A DNA stretch of 64,000 bases from Sporothrix humicola (taxonomy: Eukaryota > Ascomycota > Sordariomycetes > Ophiostomatales > Ophiostomataceae), in contig WNYE01000106.1 of the NCBI GenBank assembly GCA_021396245.1, positions 56,013 to 120,012 on the forward strand, given 5' to 3'. Position 1 is the first letter of the stretch, and every line of letters begins with the position of its first letter. Below the pieces are notes generated by a model that made no database searches, had not been told where the DNA came from, and was given only the letters and a program-made list of their open reading frames with translations. Both the position numbers and the translations under genes were made by a program. Positions 52,138-63,287 of the stretch are shown one piece after another.

Positions 52138-53032
52138 TAGATAATAAAGGCATGGGATGTAGCACATAATTTTGAAGTAATGGACTTCTTTTAGTTTTAA
52201 TGTCCAGTCTTATTGAGTGCACTTTGAACTTTTATCTTTTCAATGCTTATATTTTGTTATGTAATCTTTTTCTTTTTCTTAAAAGTGAATAATAAATGAA
52301 AAGAAACCAATTCTTTGTTATTCAATAATAGATTGAGGGTGAAAAATATGATACAACGACAAAAAAAGAATATAAATCTAACAACATTGTGGTACAGCAA
52401 CTGCATCTTCGGCGTCGGAACTTTATCGTGTATCCGTGTGCGGAAAGCCGTGGCGGAATTCAATTTCGATGCAAATCTGGCGGCCAATCCCTGTCGAAAG
52501 GTGACAATTGACAACTGGCGGTCTGACAGCCGTCTGACAACGCACATCTGTGCCGTTTTGGGGGACGACTCCAACGCCACAGCACCTTTGGGGCTGTTTA
52601 CAGGGCACCCTTGCATTTCGACTTACACCAATGACAAGGATGTGCAAAGTGAGAACAATCGGACTGGGAGCCGCAAAGTGACGTCGTCTGACATGACGTG
52701 ATGCAGTTAGATGGGATCAGCTTTGAAGATAAGGCATTTCGTAAATGAGTGTATTGAATTGACTTTTAAGCAAAAAAGGTATTACGAGAGTAAACATTAA
52801 GAATGGAAGCAAAGCAGAGGAAAGCAAAGAAAAGCAAAAACAGAAGCGAAATCGCTTCAAAAAAAGTAGCCAAAACAGTAATCCAGACCAAAATCAAAAT
52901 AAATCAAACCAAACCAACCAATAACCCACCCACTTCGTTGCTCATTATGTACATGTCTCGTCGCGCGTCTCGCATCATATATACAGTCGACTGTCGCTAT
53001 CGTCGATCATTGCTCGCTCGCTCGCTCGCCGC
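52138..53032. other. Convergent intergenic spacer
   Basis: Tail-to-tail 3' regions of the DMFase-like gene (AATAAA at 52143) and the lipase gene. It is AT-rich with A-rich runs near 52800-52920 and a CTCG microsatellite at 53011-53028. I see no gene. Confidence 0.6.
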
Positions 53033-54370
53033 TTAAAACTGCGAGTCCGTCACGTTGACGGCGACGTTTTGGATGTGGCAACCGGTGGCGTTGGCGGTGG
53101 AGGCAAAGGTGCCGTCAAAGATGGAGTCGAGCCAGGCGACGGCGGCGGCGTGGCCGTTGGTGCCCTCGGCGGAGTGGCCGCCGATGGAGTTGCGCTGGTA
53201 GTTGATGTTGACGCCGACCTGACAATAACGGGCGACGAGGGTGTCGGTGTCGTTGATCGGACTCACTTCATCCTTGATGGCCTTGTAGGCGTACAGGGGC
53301 ATCTGGGGGATGCCGTGGTAGCCCATGATGCCGTCGGACTGGATGACTTTCTGGGCGAGCGGACTAAAAATGTCGGCGAAGCCGTTTTCAAAGTACATTG
53401 ACATGTTCTTCAAAGCGTAGGCGCCAATGTTTTGGGAGAGGGTGTAGTTCTCGGTGGCAAGGAAGCCGGTCTTGTTGTAGGGGCCGTCGGTCTTGAGCTT
53501 GGACAAGACGTACGCGTAGACGTCGGGGAACTGGTTGGTGATACCCAAAATGGCGGGGGGCGTCAGGCCGGCCTCGACAGAGTCGTAGATGCTGTACAAA
53601 ACGCTGGTGACGTTGGGGGTCAGACCGCCGAGGGCGGCGCCGCTGAAGTTCATCTCGGGGGCGTACTGCACTGCCAGCTCGGCCGCCCACTCGCTGGCGA
53701 GGGCGCCACCGGAATAGCCCCACATGGCATAGCTCGTGTTCGTCGGCAATCCAAAGCGCTGCTTGCCGTTGAGGACGGCGCGGATGGAATCAATGGTGGC
53801 GTGGCCCGACAGGACACCAGCCGTGAAGGAGGCGAGCGGGCCCTCAAAGTCGGGCACGTTGACAAACCAGCCCTTGCCGAGCGAGTCCGAGATATCGACG
53901 TCGACGCCGCCGTACAGCGCATAGCTGGGGCTCGCATCGACCCAGACGCTGTCGTAGGGGATCTGGTACGACAGCAGGCTGCCGCTGGCTCCCGTCCCGT
54001 TCGTCTTGGGAATGAAGAGGGTGGTGACCGCCCACGTAGGGTTGTACCGGCTGCCCGTCGTGCGGTACAGGATGTTGTACGCCGCCGAGCAGTTGCCTGT
54101 GATCGCCGTCAGGTTGCCCGGTGCCGGGCGAACCCTCAAAATGGTGCCGGGCGCCTCGCGCTCAAACTCATAGGGCGCCGTGTACCAGGGGTCCTCCGAC
54201 GGCGGTAGGGGCGTGTTGAGGTCGCTGCAGCTGCCGGACGACGAATTGCCCGAAGAACCGGTAGAAGCTGGCGAGCCCAGCTGGCGGCGCGTGGCAAAGT
54301 TGTAGGGGAAAGGTGTGGCCAGCGCCGTGGAGGCCGAGGCCGCCAGCAGGAGGGGCGTGGAGAAACGCAT
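53033..54370 (-). CDS. Secretory lipase, LIP family (CALA-like)
   Basis: The 445-residue product begins with a signal peptide (cleavage near ALATP, residue ~19) and a Ser/Gly-rich stretch (33-47). A LIP-family alpha/beta-hydrolase domain follows. The triad is readable: Ser220 in WGYSGG (G-x-S-x-G), Asp368 in KDEVSP and His399 in GGHSAEG. The YDSVWVDASPSYALYGG and DFEGPLASFTAG segments match the family, and the lid/cap region follows the nucleophile. More than ten N-glycosylation sequons fit secretion. It hydrolyses triacylglycerols or related esters outside the cell. The length matches Candida-type secreted lipases (~450). A TTATAAAG box reading toward the gene lies about 305 bp upstream. No intron. 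Confidence 0.92.
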   Translation of the reverse strand: MRFSTPLLLAASASTALATPFPYNFATRRQLGSPASTGSSGNSSSGSCSDLNTPLPPSEDPWYTAPYEFEREAPGTILRVRPAPGNLTAITGNCSAAYNILYRTTGSRYNPTWAVTTLFIPKTNGTGASGSLLSYQIPYDSVWVDASPSYALYGGVDVDISDSLGKGWFVNVPDFEGPLASFTAGVLSGHATIDSIRAVLNGKQRFGLPTNTSYAMWGYSGGALASEWAAELAVQYAPEMNFSGAALGGLTPNVTSVLYSIYDSVEAGLTPPAILGITNQFPDVYAYVLSKLKTDGPYNKTGFLATENYTLSQNIGAYALKNMSMYFENGFADIFSPLAQKVIQSDGIMGYHGIPQMPLYAYKAIKDEVSPINDTDTLVARYCQVGVNINYQRNSIGGHSAEGTNGHAAAVAWLDSIFDGTFASTANATGCHIQNVAVNVTDSQF

Positions 54371-57300
54371 GTCGGTGGGAGAGAAGAAGGGGAGAAATGA
54401 AAAGAGGAAAAAAGACGACGGCAGGAATTAACGACAACAGAGTATAGGCTGAAGATGCCGATATGATGCGATATAACGATGCGGTATAGGATGCGGGATG
54501 CGATGGGGTTATAGTATATAGGATGACAGAGAGCTATAGCTATAGCTACTGAGACTGATGATCACAGACGACAGTCACTAGAAAGAATCAATGGAGGAAA
54601 CAAAAAAGGAAGAGAAAAGGGAAACAAAAACCAATCGAGACCTACGAGCTTGGGGGCATTCCGGGGCACCCGTCTCTTTATAAGCTACATTACGAGAGAG
54701 ACGAGAGACGGGGAGGATAGCCAGAGGAAGAACCTGCAGAAGCATGCGGACTAGCTACGACCAGTGGGAAGCTCGTTTGGGCGGAGAAAACTACAAAAAG
54801 AGACATAAAAGAAAGACAAGAATAAAAGAGCTTGCATGCACGAGACCAACAGGAAGCTACCCAAGACCAAAAAGCAAGGTCTCGTAAGGCAGAAGGCGGA
54901 GGGTGGTGGGTGGAGCCCAGCGAAGGCCCAGAGGCGGAGTGCGGAAAACGGCGGGCAGCAAAAAAGAACGAAAAACACAAGTGGAAAGAAAAACAAAAAA
55001 GAAGCGTCAACAAAGATGGGGTCGGTCCAGAATGGGGCAGCTGTGGAGTAAGCTTCCCGGGTAGTCTGGGGACGCCGTGTGTTGGTGTGTACAAAGGGCA
55101 GCAAGTGGTGGTGTTGGCTCCAAAAGAGGGAAAAGAACGAGGACACAAAGAAAAGGAAGAAAAGTGACGACGGGTGACTGGCGCAACTGGCGCAACCCAG
55201 CGGCTGTTCCGGTTTCTCGTGTCTATGTATGCGTGCAGCTTGGAGGGAGACTCCCCCGCTTTCTTGCTTTCTCTCTCGGGCTTGTTGACACCGGGACGAC
55301 CAACGAATTGGGACTGGTTTCTTGGAGAAAGAGGGAAAGCGACGAAAAAAGAGACTGTCGGCCTCGGCCCAACGACCAGAATGACAACACGCAGAGACAT
55401 GCATGGGCAGAGACGTGCAGTAGACGGCAGCAGACGGCAGGACGGCAGTGTGCAGAATCCATCGTGGGAGCATTGCACAGACAAGAGAATCCCAGCGCCC
55501 ACATTAATACTGCGCGGACTAAGAATCCAAAATAGCAGTACATTGCCGGCGATGGCAATGGCACGACAAATCCAATGCGACGAAGACAAAAATGCGACTG
55601 AGCACGAAAATGCAGAAATACAACACAAATACAACTGCGACTTGTGCCCAAGCGCCGGGCGGTGCCTCCCAGAATGCGCCGAGAAGAGACCAAAGAAGCC
55701 CAAAAGGGCCCAAAAGTCCCTAACGGTCACTAACAAAAAAACCTAAAAACCTCGTATAAGACCATCCTAAACCGGCGCTATTGGTTTACCACTGAGAAAG
55801 CGAGACCCCTCTCTTTGTTCTTTGTCACCGACCTGCCTGCCCCGTCGCCCGTTTTGAATGACATCAGTCATCATTTTCAGTCGATTTTTCACAATCGCTG
55901 TTTGCGACCATTCGCTCAATTTTAGTTCTTTTCCTAAAGTGTGAGTGGGACAAGCTGTCACTGCTGCACTGCTGCACAGCACCTGCACCCTCTCCAATAT
56001 GCATGAGTTTTGCTGCCCGTTATTGGCCATTTCCACCGACGGATTCGTCCTGGCGACCTCCTTCCAGGCTTTTCAGCAAAAAGACGTAAGCTTTAGAGAG
56101 CTTTGCAGAGTTAGCTGCCCGCCTTACGACCTGCTGTGTGGAGGTGCGGAACAAAAGCATGGCTCCGGGAGGTGCCTCCCTCTTCTAGAGGTGAGCAGCT
56201 GAGCAGATGAAGATTCTGACAGGCAAGAGGCAGGTAGTAAGGGTAAGATTTCAGCCTCAGTTTACAGGAAGAGTGGCAATTGTTCTGCCTGCCGTGGATG
56301 GAATGTTAATCCAGTCCGTGTCGCTGCACTTCCAACACTGTCAGACGGCGAAACCAGCCACAGTCCCCAAGACCCGGCACAATATTGAATTCATGTCGGG
56401 CCGTCAACAAAGAGAAGAGGGAAAAAAAGATACGCGTACTCCTTGGCACAGGGTATTTACGAGGGTCTTTCTTACGGGAAAAGGGTAAAGAGCAAAGGGT
56501 AAGGGCAAAGGGGCAAAGGGGCAAAGGGCGGGATTGACCGTGAAAAAAGAAAAAAAAAGGTAATAACGAAGAAAGAAGACGTCAAAGAGGCCGGAGAGGG
56601 AATAAAACGACGATGTGGACGAGAACCGAGACGACAAGCACAAGAACAAAAGAGCTTCAACCCTCGGCCTCGCCACGCAGATGCCTGTTGCGGCCTAGTC
56701 CGTTCGTGGGGTGGTCTGTTTTTGGGTCGCTTTCTGTGAGCTACGACCACTAAAGTCGCTAGCAGCAGTGTTGGCGCAGTGGGCAAACCCGCCGCTGGGC
56801 AAGGTTTTCAGGTCTTTCAGGTCTTGCAAGTTTCTTTTCGGTAAGGATGGGGCCTTTCTAAAGGCCGGCTTTCCCGTACGAGCCAGCGGGGCCGGCCTCC
56901 AGCAAGGCAAGGAAAGCTTGGAAAGTGCGAACTGGACTGTGGGGAGAGCTGTCGGTGCAAATCGAGCAGAAAGTACTTTGGAAACATTGTGAGTGGAAGA
57001 CAAGTGATCGAGGAAACGAGACTGATCTCGTTCTGTCTACTGTTGTTCTCACGGCGCATAGATCGCATTTCTCTGTGTTGACAGCTGACCGCATCATTTC
57101 GTCAGACTTGCGATTTGCACATGTCAAAATCGATGTCATCCCAAGAGTCGCAAAAAGAAAAAGAACAGACAAAGCGACCAGGGTCTGGGTCTTTGCGCTG
57201 CGGGGTATTGACCACAAAAAGCTACTCCCAACTTGTCATGCCCGCCGTCCAGCCATGCCAAAATCGAAAATATCGAAATACGACGTTGGCTCTCGTGGGC

Positions 57301-58518
57301 GGCAATGACCGCGGAAGGGAAGTCGACGAAAAAGAAAGTAAGAAGACGAAGAAAAAGAAAGAGGAAAACCGCGAGACCGAGACCACCGTTGAATCGTATC
57401 CCGAAGCTGTCAAAATCGGGTGCGTCCACGCAATCACTTTTTGGTGTGGCATTGTCGTGTCAATGAGGTCCTTTGCTCACCCACGACGTTGCACACCAAC
57501 TTCTCTACTTGCATTCTGTGAACACCACCACCAACTGCAGCCACCCGTTTTGCTTCCGCATTGCAGCCCTCTTCTGAGTCGCTGTCCCTGGACTAAGGCA
57601 GAAGAGGACGAGCTGTGCACCATCTTTCAATCGCCCTCTTTCATAAATTAAATGCTGTGCATACTCTCGTAGTTCACCGCCCAGAGCCTCGTTGTGCTGT
57701 GCTCCCCGCATCTTGGCTGTCGGCGCTGATCTTCTGGGCAGAAAGCACAGAGTCTTGGGGCTTTGAAAGAGGTGACAATGGGTGATGCCCGCTGCTGGGT
57801 TGTGTAAGTGTAAGTCGAGCCCCAGCAAGCTTCACGTTTGCACGGACAAGGATCGGCAAAAGCGTGGCAACTCCAAAAATGACGAGCCGCCCTACGATGG
57901 ATGGTCAATGCCCGTACGACGTTGGGTACGACGATCCCTGGAGGACGCGCCGTTTTTGACATGTGCTTCTCTCGTGGGTGGTACACACAACTTGCACGAA
58001 TTCTCACTTTTACGGCTCTCACGATGCTTTGTCTCGGTGGCTGGTAATTCGGAAGTCGGCCGACATCCGTGTCGTCCAAGCAAGTTGTACAAGATATGTC
58101 ATGTCTTTCCTGTCCACGGCGTATGATTGCTCCGTTCTGCCGTCAAGAGCAAGGGTTTGACAGCTTTTGTCGACATTGAGACCATTGTGACTTTTTGTTT
58201 CCTTGTCAACTTCTGGGCAGTGCAAGAACAGGAGAATGACCAAGACGAACAAGAAAAAGCGCGAAGCGGGAACCCGGGACGCGGGCGGGGAAGGCAGCGA
58301 GTGGAGATATGGGGCTGGTGACTGAGGACTGAGAAAACTGGAATAAATCATCGTCACTCGCCGTATCCCGCGTATTCCAATTTATGCAAACTATGGCACA
58401 AGTTGACAAAACATTGGATACTCGCAAACAACAACGATTAATGTGTTGAATATCTTTTTCACAGAACTCAATTCGCTATTCGTGTACACTTATTTATCTC
58501 AACATCCCCCAAGACACT
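54371..58518. other. 4.1 kb gene-free spacer
   Basis: Promoter of the lipase gene plus a long purine-rich stretch (plus strand). A 348-codon minus frame (54690-55736) is open but made of Phe/Ser/Leu/Cys pyrimidine translation, so I do not call it. The CAAAGGGG/CAAAGGGC run at 56486-56529 is a short degenerate tandem repeat. GTGTAAGTG occurs at 57802. No tRNA found. Confidence 0.5.
54676..54683 (-). promoter_or_regulatory. Possible TATA box of lipase gene
   Basis: CTTTATAA on the plus strand reads TTATAAAG toward the lipase gene, about 305 bp before its ATG. The distance is long but compatible with a fungal leader. Confidence 0.35.
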
Positions 58519-59994
58519 TCACTCCGCCGCCGTCCCTTGGTACGTCAACAGTCCCTCCTCGGCCGGAATGGGGCTCTGCGTCTCGTAGTTGTAGGCGTGC
58601 GTTGTGTTGTAGTTCCACCAAAAGTCGAGGTACTGCGGGTAGCTGCTGTTGAAGCCGCAGGTCTGGATAAAGTTGGGAAGGGACGACGAGAGCAGGCTGG
58701 TGTAATTCTGGAGGGAACACGAGAAGCCCGGGCCCGACTGGCAGCCCGTGTACGGCACGACGGCCTCGTTGAGAATGTGCCTGACATAGATACCGGCGTC
58801 GGTGACTGCGGTGGCGTTACAGGTCAGCCGCTCGATGGTCAGGTGCCCGCCCATGGGCACAATGTTGGCCGTGTTGTACTCGTTGGGAAAGGGGATGTGG
58901 TCGAGGGGCAGGTCCTGGGATGGGGTGGACAATCCGAGCGCGGCCAGCACGGGCGTAATGTTGGTGTCGTGGCAAAAGTTGAGGTAGATGGCGCCGGTTT
59001 TGTTGGGGCCTGGGCCTTGGTTGAGGAGGGTCAGGGACGCATTGGCAAACACGGCGCCGACGGCGCGCATGTTCTTGTCGCCGGGGCCGGAACAATAATA
59101 GTAACTCAGGTCCTGGGTGTAGCCGAAGGCCACCCACTCGTCGAGCGAGAACACGTCGACCCAGTCCGAGGCGCCGCGCACATTGAGCTCGTACGCCGTC
59201 ATCTGCATGAGGTTGTAGACGTCGCTCGCGTTGAGCTGCAATCCGTTCTCAGCGTTTAATCTGGCCGCCGCCACGCTAAACTGCGGCTGCAGGTTCGTCA
59301 GGTTGCCGCACACCGCCGTGTCGTTGTCCTTGATACACGACGGCGTCAGGCTGTTGGCCCCCATGTACGCCTCCTCGGGCACAATGTTCATCGCCACCAC
59401 GTCCGTGTAGTTCCACCCAAAGAAGCCCTCGCCAAACTTGCGCGCCGTCATCAGGATGCGCTCGTAGCCGCTCGAAAACATGGGGATCGTCTGGTTCAGG
59501 GCGGTCGGGTCCCACAGGTGGCCGTACCGCACGCCATACTCGGCGCCGTGCCGGTAGCCGTCGAGCAGGCCGGCATACGGGCCGTTGTACGACTCCAGAG
59601 CGACGTACCTGTCCCCGGGGATGAAGTACGTCCAGCGGTTCAAAAATGACAGGCTCCCAGACAACGTGTCATTCGTGGCATAAATCTTGTTGAGACTGGC
59701 CTTGAAGTTGACGGCCGGCCCCGGATCCGGCCAGCGCTCGCCGTGCCGCTTGAGCATGATCACCTGGTCGACAGCACACCCGTCTGGCGGGTCGCGCCCG
59801 ATGCCGTACGACTGGCGGTTCGAGTACGGGCCCTGGCCACCCACATGCTTGAGGACGCTGTAGCCTTCCAGGAAACTCTGGTCGTACGGCTTGGCAAACG
59901 GGTAGCGGTTCTCGGAGCCCGGGCGGTTGGGCGTGTAAGCCGAGGCCAGAGAGGCGGCGGCCAATGCGGCCACCAGTGTCGAATAGATGGCCAT
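58519..59994 (-). CDS. Secreted histidine acid phosphatase (PhyB-type phytase/acid phosphatase)
   Basis: The 491-residue product has a signal peptide (MAIYSTLVAALAAASLASAY). The RHGxRxP active site appears as RHGERWP (residues 83-89), with His84 as the phosphorylated nucleophile, and HDTN (342-345) supplies the proton donor Asp. Further family elements are MLKRHGE, GYRHGAEYGVRYGHLW and the late MGGHLTIERL segment. Two Cys-rich stretches suggest the usual disulphides, and there are many N-glycosylation sequons. RHGER rather than RHGAR places it with the PhyB/pH 2.5 acid phosphatase-like group rather than PhyA. It releases phosphate from phytate or phosphomonoesters outside the cell, usually under phosphate limitation. 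I chose ATG 59994 because it begins the signal peptide; 52 upstream open codons look like leader. Intronless. Confidence 0.92.
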   Translation of the reverse strand: MAIYSTLVAALAAASLASAYTPNRPGSENRYPFAKPYDQSFLEGYSVLKHVGGQGPYSNRQSYGIGRDPPDGCAVDQVIMLKRHGERWPDPGPAVNFKASLNKIYATNDTLSGSLSFLNRWTYFIPGDRYVALESYNGPYAGLLDGYRHGAEYGVRYGHLWDPTALNQTIPMFSSGYERILMTARKFGEGFFGWNYTDVVAMNIVPEEAYMGANSLTPSCIKDNDTAVCGNLTNLQPQFSVAAARLNAENGLQLNASDVYNLMQMTAYELNVRGASDWVDVFSLDEWVAFGYTQDLSYYYCSGPGDKNMRAVGAVFANASLTLLNQGPGPNKTGAIYLNFCHDTNITPVLAALGLSTPSQDLPLDHIPFPNEYNTANIVPMGGHLTIERLTCNATAVTDAGIYVRHILNEAVVPYTGCQSGPGFSCSLQNYTSLLSSSLPNFIQTCGFNSSYPQYLDFWWNYNTTHAYNYETQSPIPAEEGLLTYQGTAAE

Positions 59995-60201
59995 TTGGGT
60001 GTTGGCGTATAAGTTGAGACGAATGCGATGATACCCGCTTGTATTAAATTTAAGACAGATGGGATGCAGATGTGTAAGACACAAATGTGCTGTTGTACTA
60101 TTGCACACAGGGAGTGTAGGGACAAAGTACAAGATCAGTGACGACGACAATTGGTTTATGATGATGAGCTCAATTGAGATGTACAGGCGAGTACATCCAA
60201 T

Positions 60202-60209
60202 CTATATAT
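60202..60209 (-). promoter_or_regulatory. Possible TATA box of phosphatase gene
   Basis: CTATATAT on the plus strand reads ATATATAG toward the phosphatase gene, about 205 bp before its ATG. Confidence 0.35.
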
Positions 60210-60984
60210 GCATCAATATCGCTGTTAATCAATCGACATCGGCTGCAAGCACTCGTTCATCTTAATTGTGTCCCGTCCAGGATGACAGCCGGTCGTGCCG
60301 CATTCTATCCATAGTACCGTCATACATGGCGAAAGTACAAAATACTGCTCTGTACAGCACTCAAATTCAACTGCATCCACTCATCAGACCGAAATCTGCA
60401 GCAATCGACACGGCACGTGGGCGGCACCAAGCTTTGTGATAGGCAATTGAGGCGATCTGGGAGACAAACCGGGATATGTTTGCTGCCAATCCTGCTGTGC
60501 TACAGCGTGTTTTGTGTGGTGTAACCTTTGTTGGGCAAGGAGAGCAGATCTTTTGTCTTTCTGTCTTTAAGCCGGTCCTCCCAGCGGCACGGTATGGATG
60601 TACTCGACGTCCCAACAAGGTGGTGATCGGCACAGCAGCAATGGGCAAACGGCTGAAGACAGCATTAAAAGACACATCAACGACACAAAAAGGAAACGAT
60701 CATGCAGCATCCTTCCATCGTCGCAACGAAGCTTCAATACAAGCTTTCCTCCGTCTACACGTGCCTTCTTGGCGCCCAGCCGGGCGACCGTCTCGGCACG
60801 ATCGGCACAGGTAGGGCTGGCGGTTACAGGGCAGAGGGCAGAGGGCAGAGGCCAAGACGGACAGGGGTCTTGGAGGGACTGCCGTCTGCAGCCCCGTGAT
60901 CGGTGGTGGGGAACACGCACTCTCTCCGCGTAAACACAAACGCAAAGTTATCTGATCTGATGGCACGGTGCATTCGTCTCGAGT

Positions 60985-61011
60985 TGTAAGTGCTTGTAAG
61001 TGGTGTAAGTG
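60985..61011 (+). repeat. Cluster of three TGTAAGTG motifs
   Basis: TGTAAGTG occurs at 60985-60992, 60995-61002 and 61004-61011, the last within GTGTAAGTG. Spacing is 10 then 9 bp, similar to the 9-bp period of the array at 15977-16080. Confidence 0.85.
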
Positions 61012-61102
61012 CCTAAAGGATTGCACAACCACCCAACCCATCCCTTTTTCTATTCTCGTTCAGTGAAGCAGCGTGCTGGTTTGCAACATGAGCCTGGCCA
61101 GT

Positions 61103-61158
61103 ATGAAAGCATGAAAGAATGAAAGAATGAAAGAATGAAAGAATGAAAGAATGAAAGA
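61103..61158. repeat. 8-bp tandem array, 7 units (ATGAAAGA)
   Basis: Seven consecutive 8-bp units; the first ends in C instead of A, the rest are identical. A microsatellite in the spacer upstream of the phosphatase gene. Confidence 0.95.
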
Positions 61159-61844
61159 ATCAGACGGTTAACACCGGATGGTTAGAGCAGTATCGATCTA
61201 GGATGAATACTTGCTTCCTTTTTTGGCCTTGCTGCCGTTGAATCGTTTGTTGTAACCTTCCCCCGCGTTGTGGTGTCTGCTGTTCGCCCATGCAACCGCT
61301 GCAAGTCTCGACTTACACGTGCGCCATTTCTTGGCACGGAGTGGGTGTAAGTGCACTGCGTGTAAGCCGTGTAAGTCCTGGGCGTGGCGTTCATATTCAA
61401 ATGCATCATCGGATCATCCATACATCATCCGTTCTAAACGTTCCTGTACCTGGCAGACAACTGCTGAGTCACTGGTTCCTGGTGCTACTGTATCCAGGCC
61501 ACCCGTAACTAATAAGGCACGATGATGAAGTCTCGGGAGTGAATAAGTACAAGAAGACGGTGCACGTATTAGCCAAAACTAACAAGAACCGAGCAGGATC
61601 GAGCAGGAACAAGCAGCGTTTCGCATGGTATATATATGTTGTAAATCGTAATTCAATAATGCAGTAATGAATCCTATTTATTTGTTAAATTGAATCAACT
61701 GTGTTTACTCGTCCTCTTGACAAAACACAAACACAAACTCATAACACATAACACGACCACACAACGACACAACCGCAAATATGGCACCAAAAACTGCAAA
61801 GACGGCATCTAAATCTGCAAAGATGTCATCTAAAAAGTGCAAAG

Positions 61845-63068
61845 ATGGCACCCACGCCAGCAGCTGAATCCACACCTCTCATCGACAAAAACAATGATGA
61901 AAGGAACGACAACCAACCGGCCCCTGAGCCTAAAGAGAGATCCTTCAAGGAGCGGAAAACACCATCGCCTGATACCACTATTGAAGACGCGGTGGAGCAG
62001 ATGGAATAGATCAGGACCATCGTGACTGTGGCGGCGTGGTGCAGCGCCTACACGGTCAAGTTCCGGGCCAGCTTTGTCAACCTGGCGCTGGCCGACATTC
62101 TGGCCACGGTAGCCGTGTCTGTAGGCCTGGCTTCGTCGACCGCCCTAAACGCGGTACACGATTGCTCCCGATTTTTAGAGACGCAGGGCTTTGGGCGGCA
62201 ATCAGTGAGCTCAGACCCTGCAAAGACCGAGTCAATTCTGCTGGCGGCGCATGCTGCACGAACAGCTGCGGCAACGCATACACACGGCCGACCTGGCTGG
62301 CTCCAGTGGCTCCTGACATCGTCCTGTCCCACGTCGCTGTTTGCTGTCTGGTTCTGGTGGCCGCTTGCTTGGCTCTGGCACGTCCTCACGGGCGGGTCGC
62401 CGGCCGCCTACCACAAAGAGAAATGGCGTATCCACGAGGTCTGGGAGTCGGTCATTCTGGGCACAGAACTGGCCGCAGCGGCAGCCGAGAATGCCGTGGA
62501 GGCTGTGGCGTGGCAGGCGTCGGGAAAAGAAAAAAGCAAGACCACGATTGTCAGAAATCCGGAGCCCTACCGGGACACGGTCGAGCCTGTCACGCCACTG
62601 CCCGGCACAAACGCCTACGATATTATCCATCTCAGCAAGGCCACAATGCTCGCCAACGCGGCAGCCGCCATGGCCCATTCTGTCTCGTCCGGCGCCCTAG
62701 GTGCGTCCAACCCGCGGCAAGCACGGCGGGCCGCCAAGGCTTCTCGCAAGACCACTGCAGCAGCCATGCACGCCCGTGACACACAAATCTCGCTCATATA
62801 CCGCATTAAAGAGGCTTTTTGGCTTGGTCACCCTGAAAGAGACATCAATCGCTACCTCAGGGATCTGGGCCGCTGGCGCGATGATATGGAGCTGTTGAGG
62901 TCGCCCGAGACCTTTTCCAGAACTAGCACACCTCCAGACATTTGTTACTCTAATATTTTTAGGGAAGGTATCGTGTCTTTAGGCTTTGAGCTGGGTGACA
63001 TTATAATGTATTTTCAAAGCAAGTCAATCCGTGTCGAAGACGTTGCCGGTCAGGAGGGGAACGAATGA
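61845..63068 (+). pseudogene. Unrecognised gene with in-frame TAG after codon 54
   Basis: ATG 61845 opens 54 hydrophilic codons (start MAPTPAAESTPLIDKN, ending AVEQME). It then meets TAG at 62007-62009, after which the same frame runs open for another 352 codons to the stop at 63066-63068. The downstream part looks coding: a helix LVNLALADILATVAVSVGL-like near its start, a Trp-rich hydrophobic segment (LFAVWFWWPLAWLWHVL), Ala-rich helices and a charged C-terminus (RYLRDLGRWRDDMELL). Its first in-frame ATG after the TAG lies about 200 codons in, so the ORF has no natural start without the upstream piece. I find no intron with acceptable sites and phase that removes the TAG. It may be a pseudogene, a strain-specific nonsense allele, a base error or readthrough. 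I do not recognise the family. Confidence 0.5.
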
Positions 63069-63104
63069 AAGGTGGGGTGAAATGCGGTAGTCTAAGTCCG
63101 TGTA

Positions 63105-63154
63105 GTCAATGCAAGTCAATGCAAGTCAGTACAAGTAAGTACATGTCAGTGTGA
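63105..63154. repeat. 10-bp degenerate tandem repeat (GTCAATGCAA-like, 5 units)
   Basis: Five 10-bp units, the first two identical (GTCAATGCAA) and the rest decaying (GTCAGTACAA, GTAAGTACAT, GTCAGTGTGA). It lies just after the stop of the preceding frame. Confidence 0.8.
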
Positions 63155-63287
63155 GTTCGTCGCCTTGTCGATAGTTGTAAACATTGAGGCCATCACAGTG
63201 TTCATTGGTTCTCATCCCATCTGATCACCCAAGGCCGGCCACGTACATGGTGTGTTCTGGGATGCAGAATTCATCAACTTTTACACA

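Larger units (their letters stand above)
59995..61844. other. Intergenic spacer with motif cluster and 8-bp repeat
   Basis: Holds the phosphatase promoter (ATATATAG toward the gene near 60202-60209), three TGTAAGTG copies within 27 bp at 60985-61011, another at 61346, and the 8-bp array at 61103-61158. Just before 61845 are three related ~21-bp copies of CTGCAAAGAYGKCATCTAAA type (61793-61850). No gene is seen. Confidence 0.5.

Noticed and set aside
54690..55736. 348-codon minus-strand frame upstream of the lipase
   Set aside because: Pyrimidine-tract translation (Phe/Ser/Leu/Cys/Pro), no motif; overlaps the likely lipase promoter.
62036..62779. 247-codon plus-strand frame in another frame of the split gene
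   Set aside because: Arg/Gly/Cys/His-rich shadow. A 53-nt intron could lead into it, but there is no branch site and the resulting protein has no order or hydrophobic pattern.
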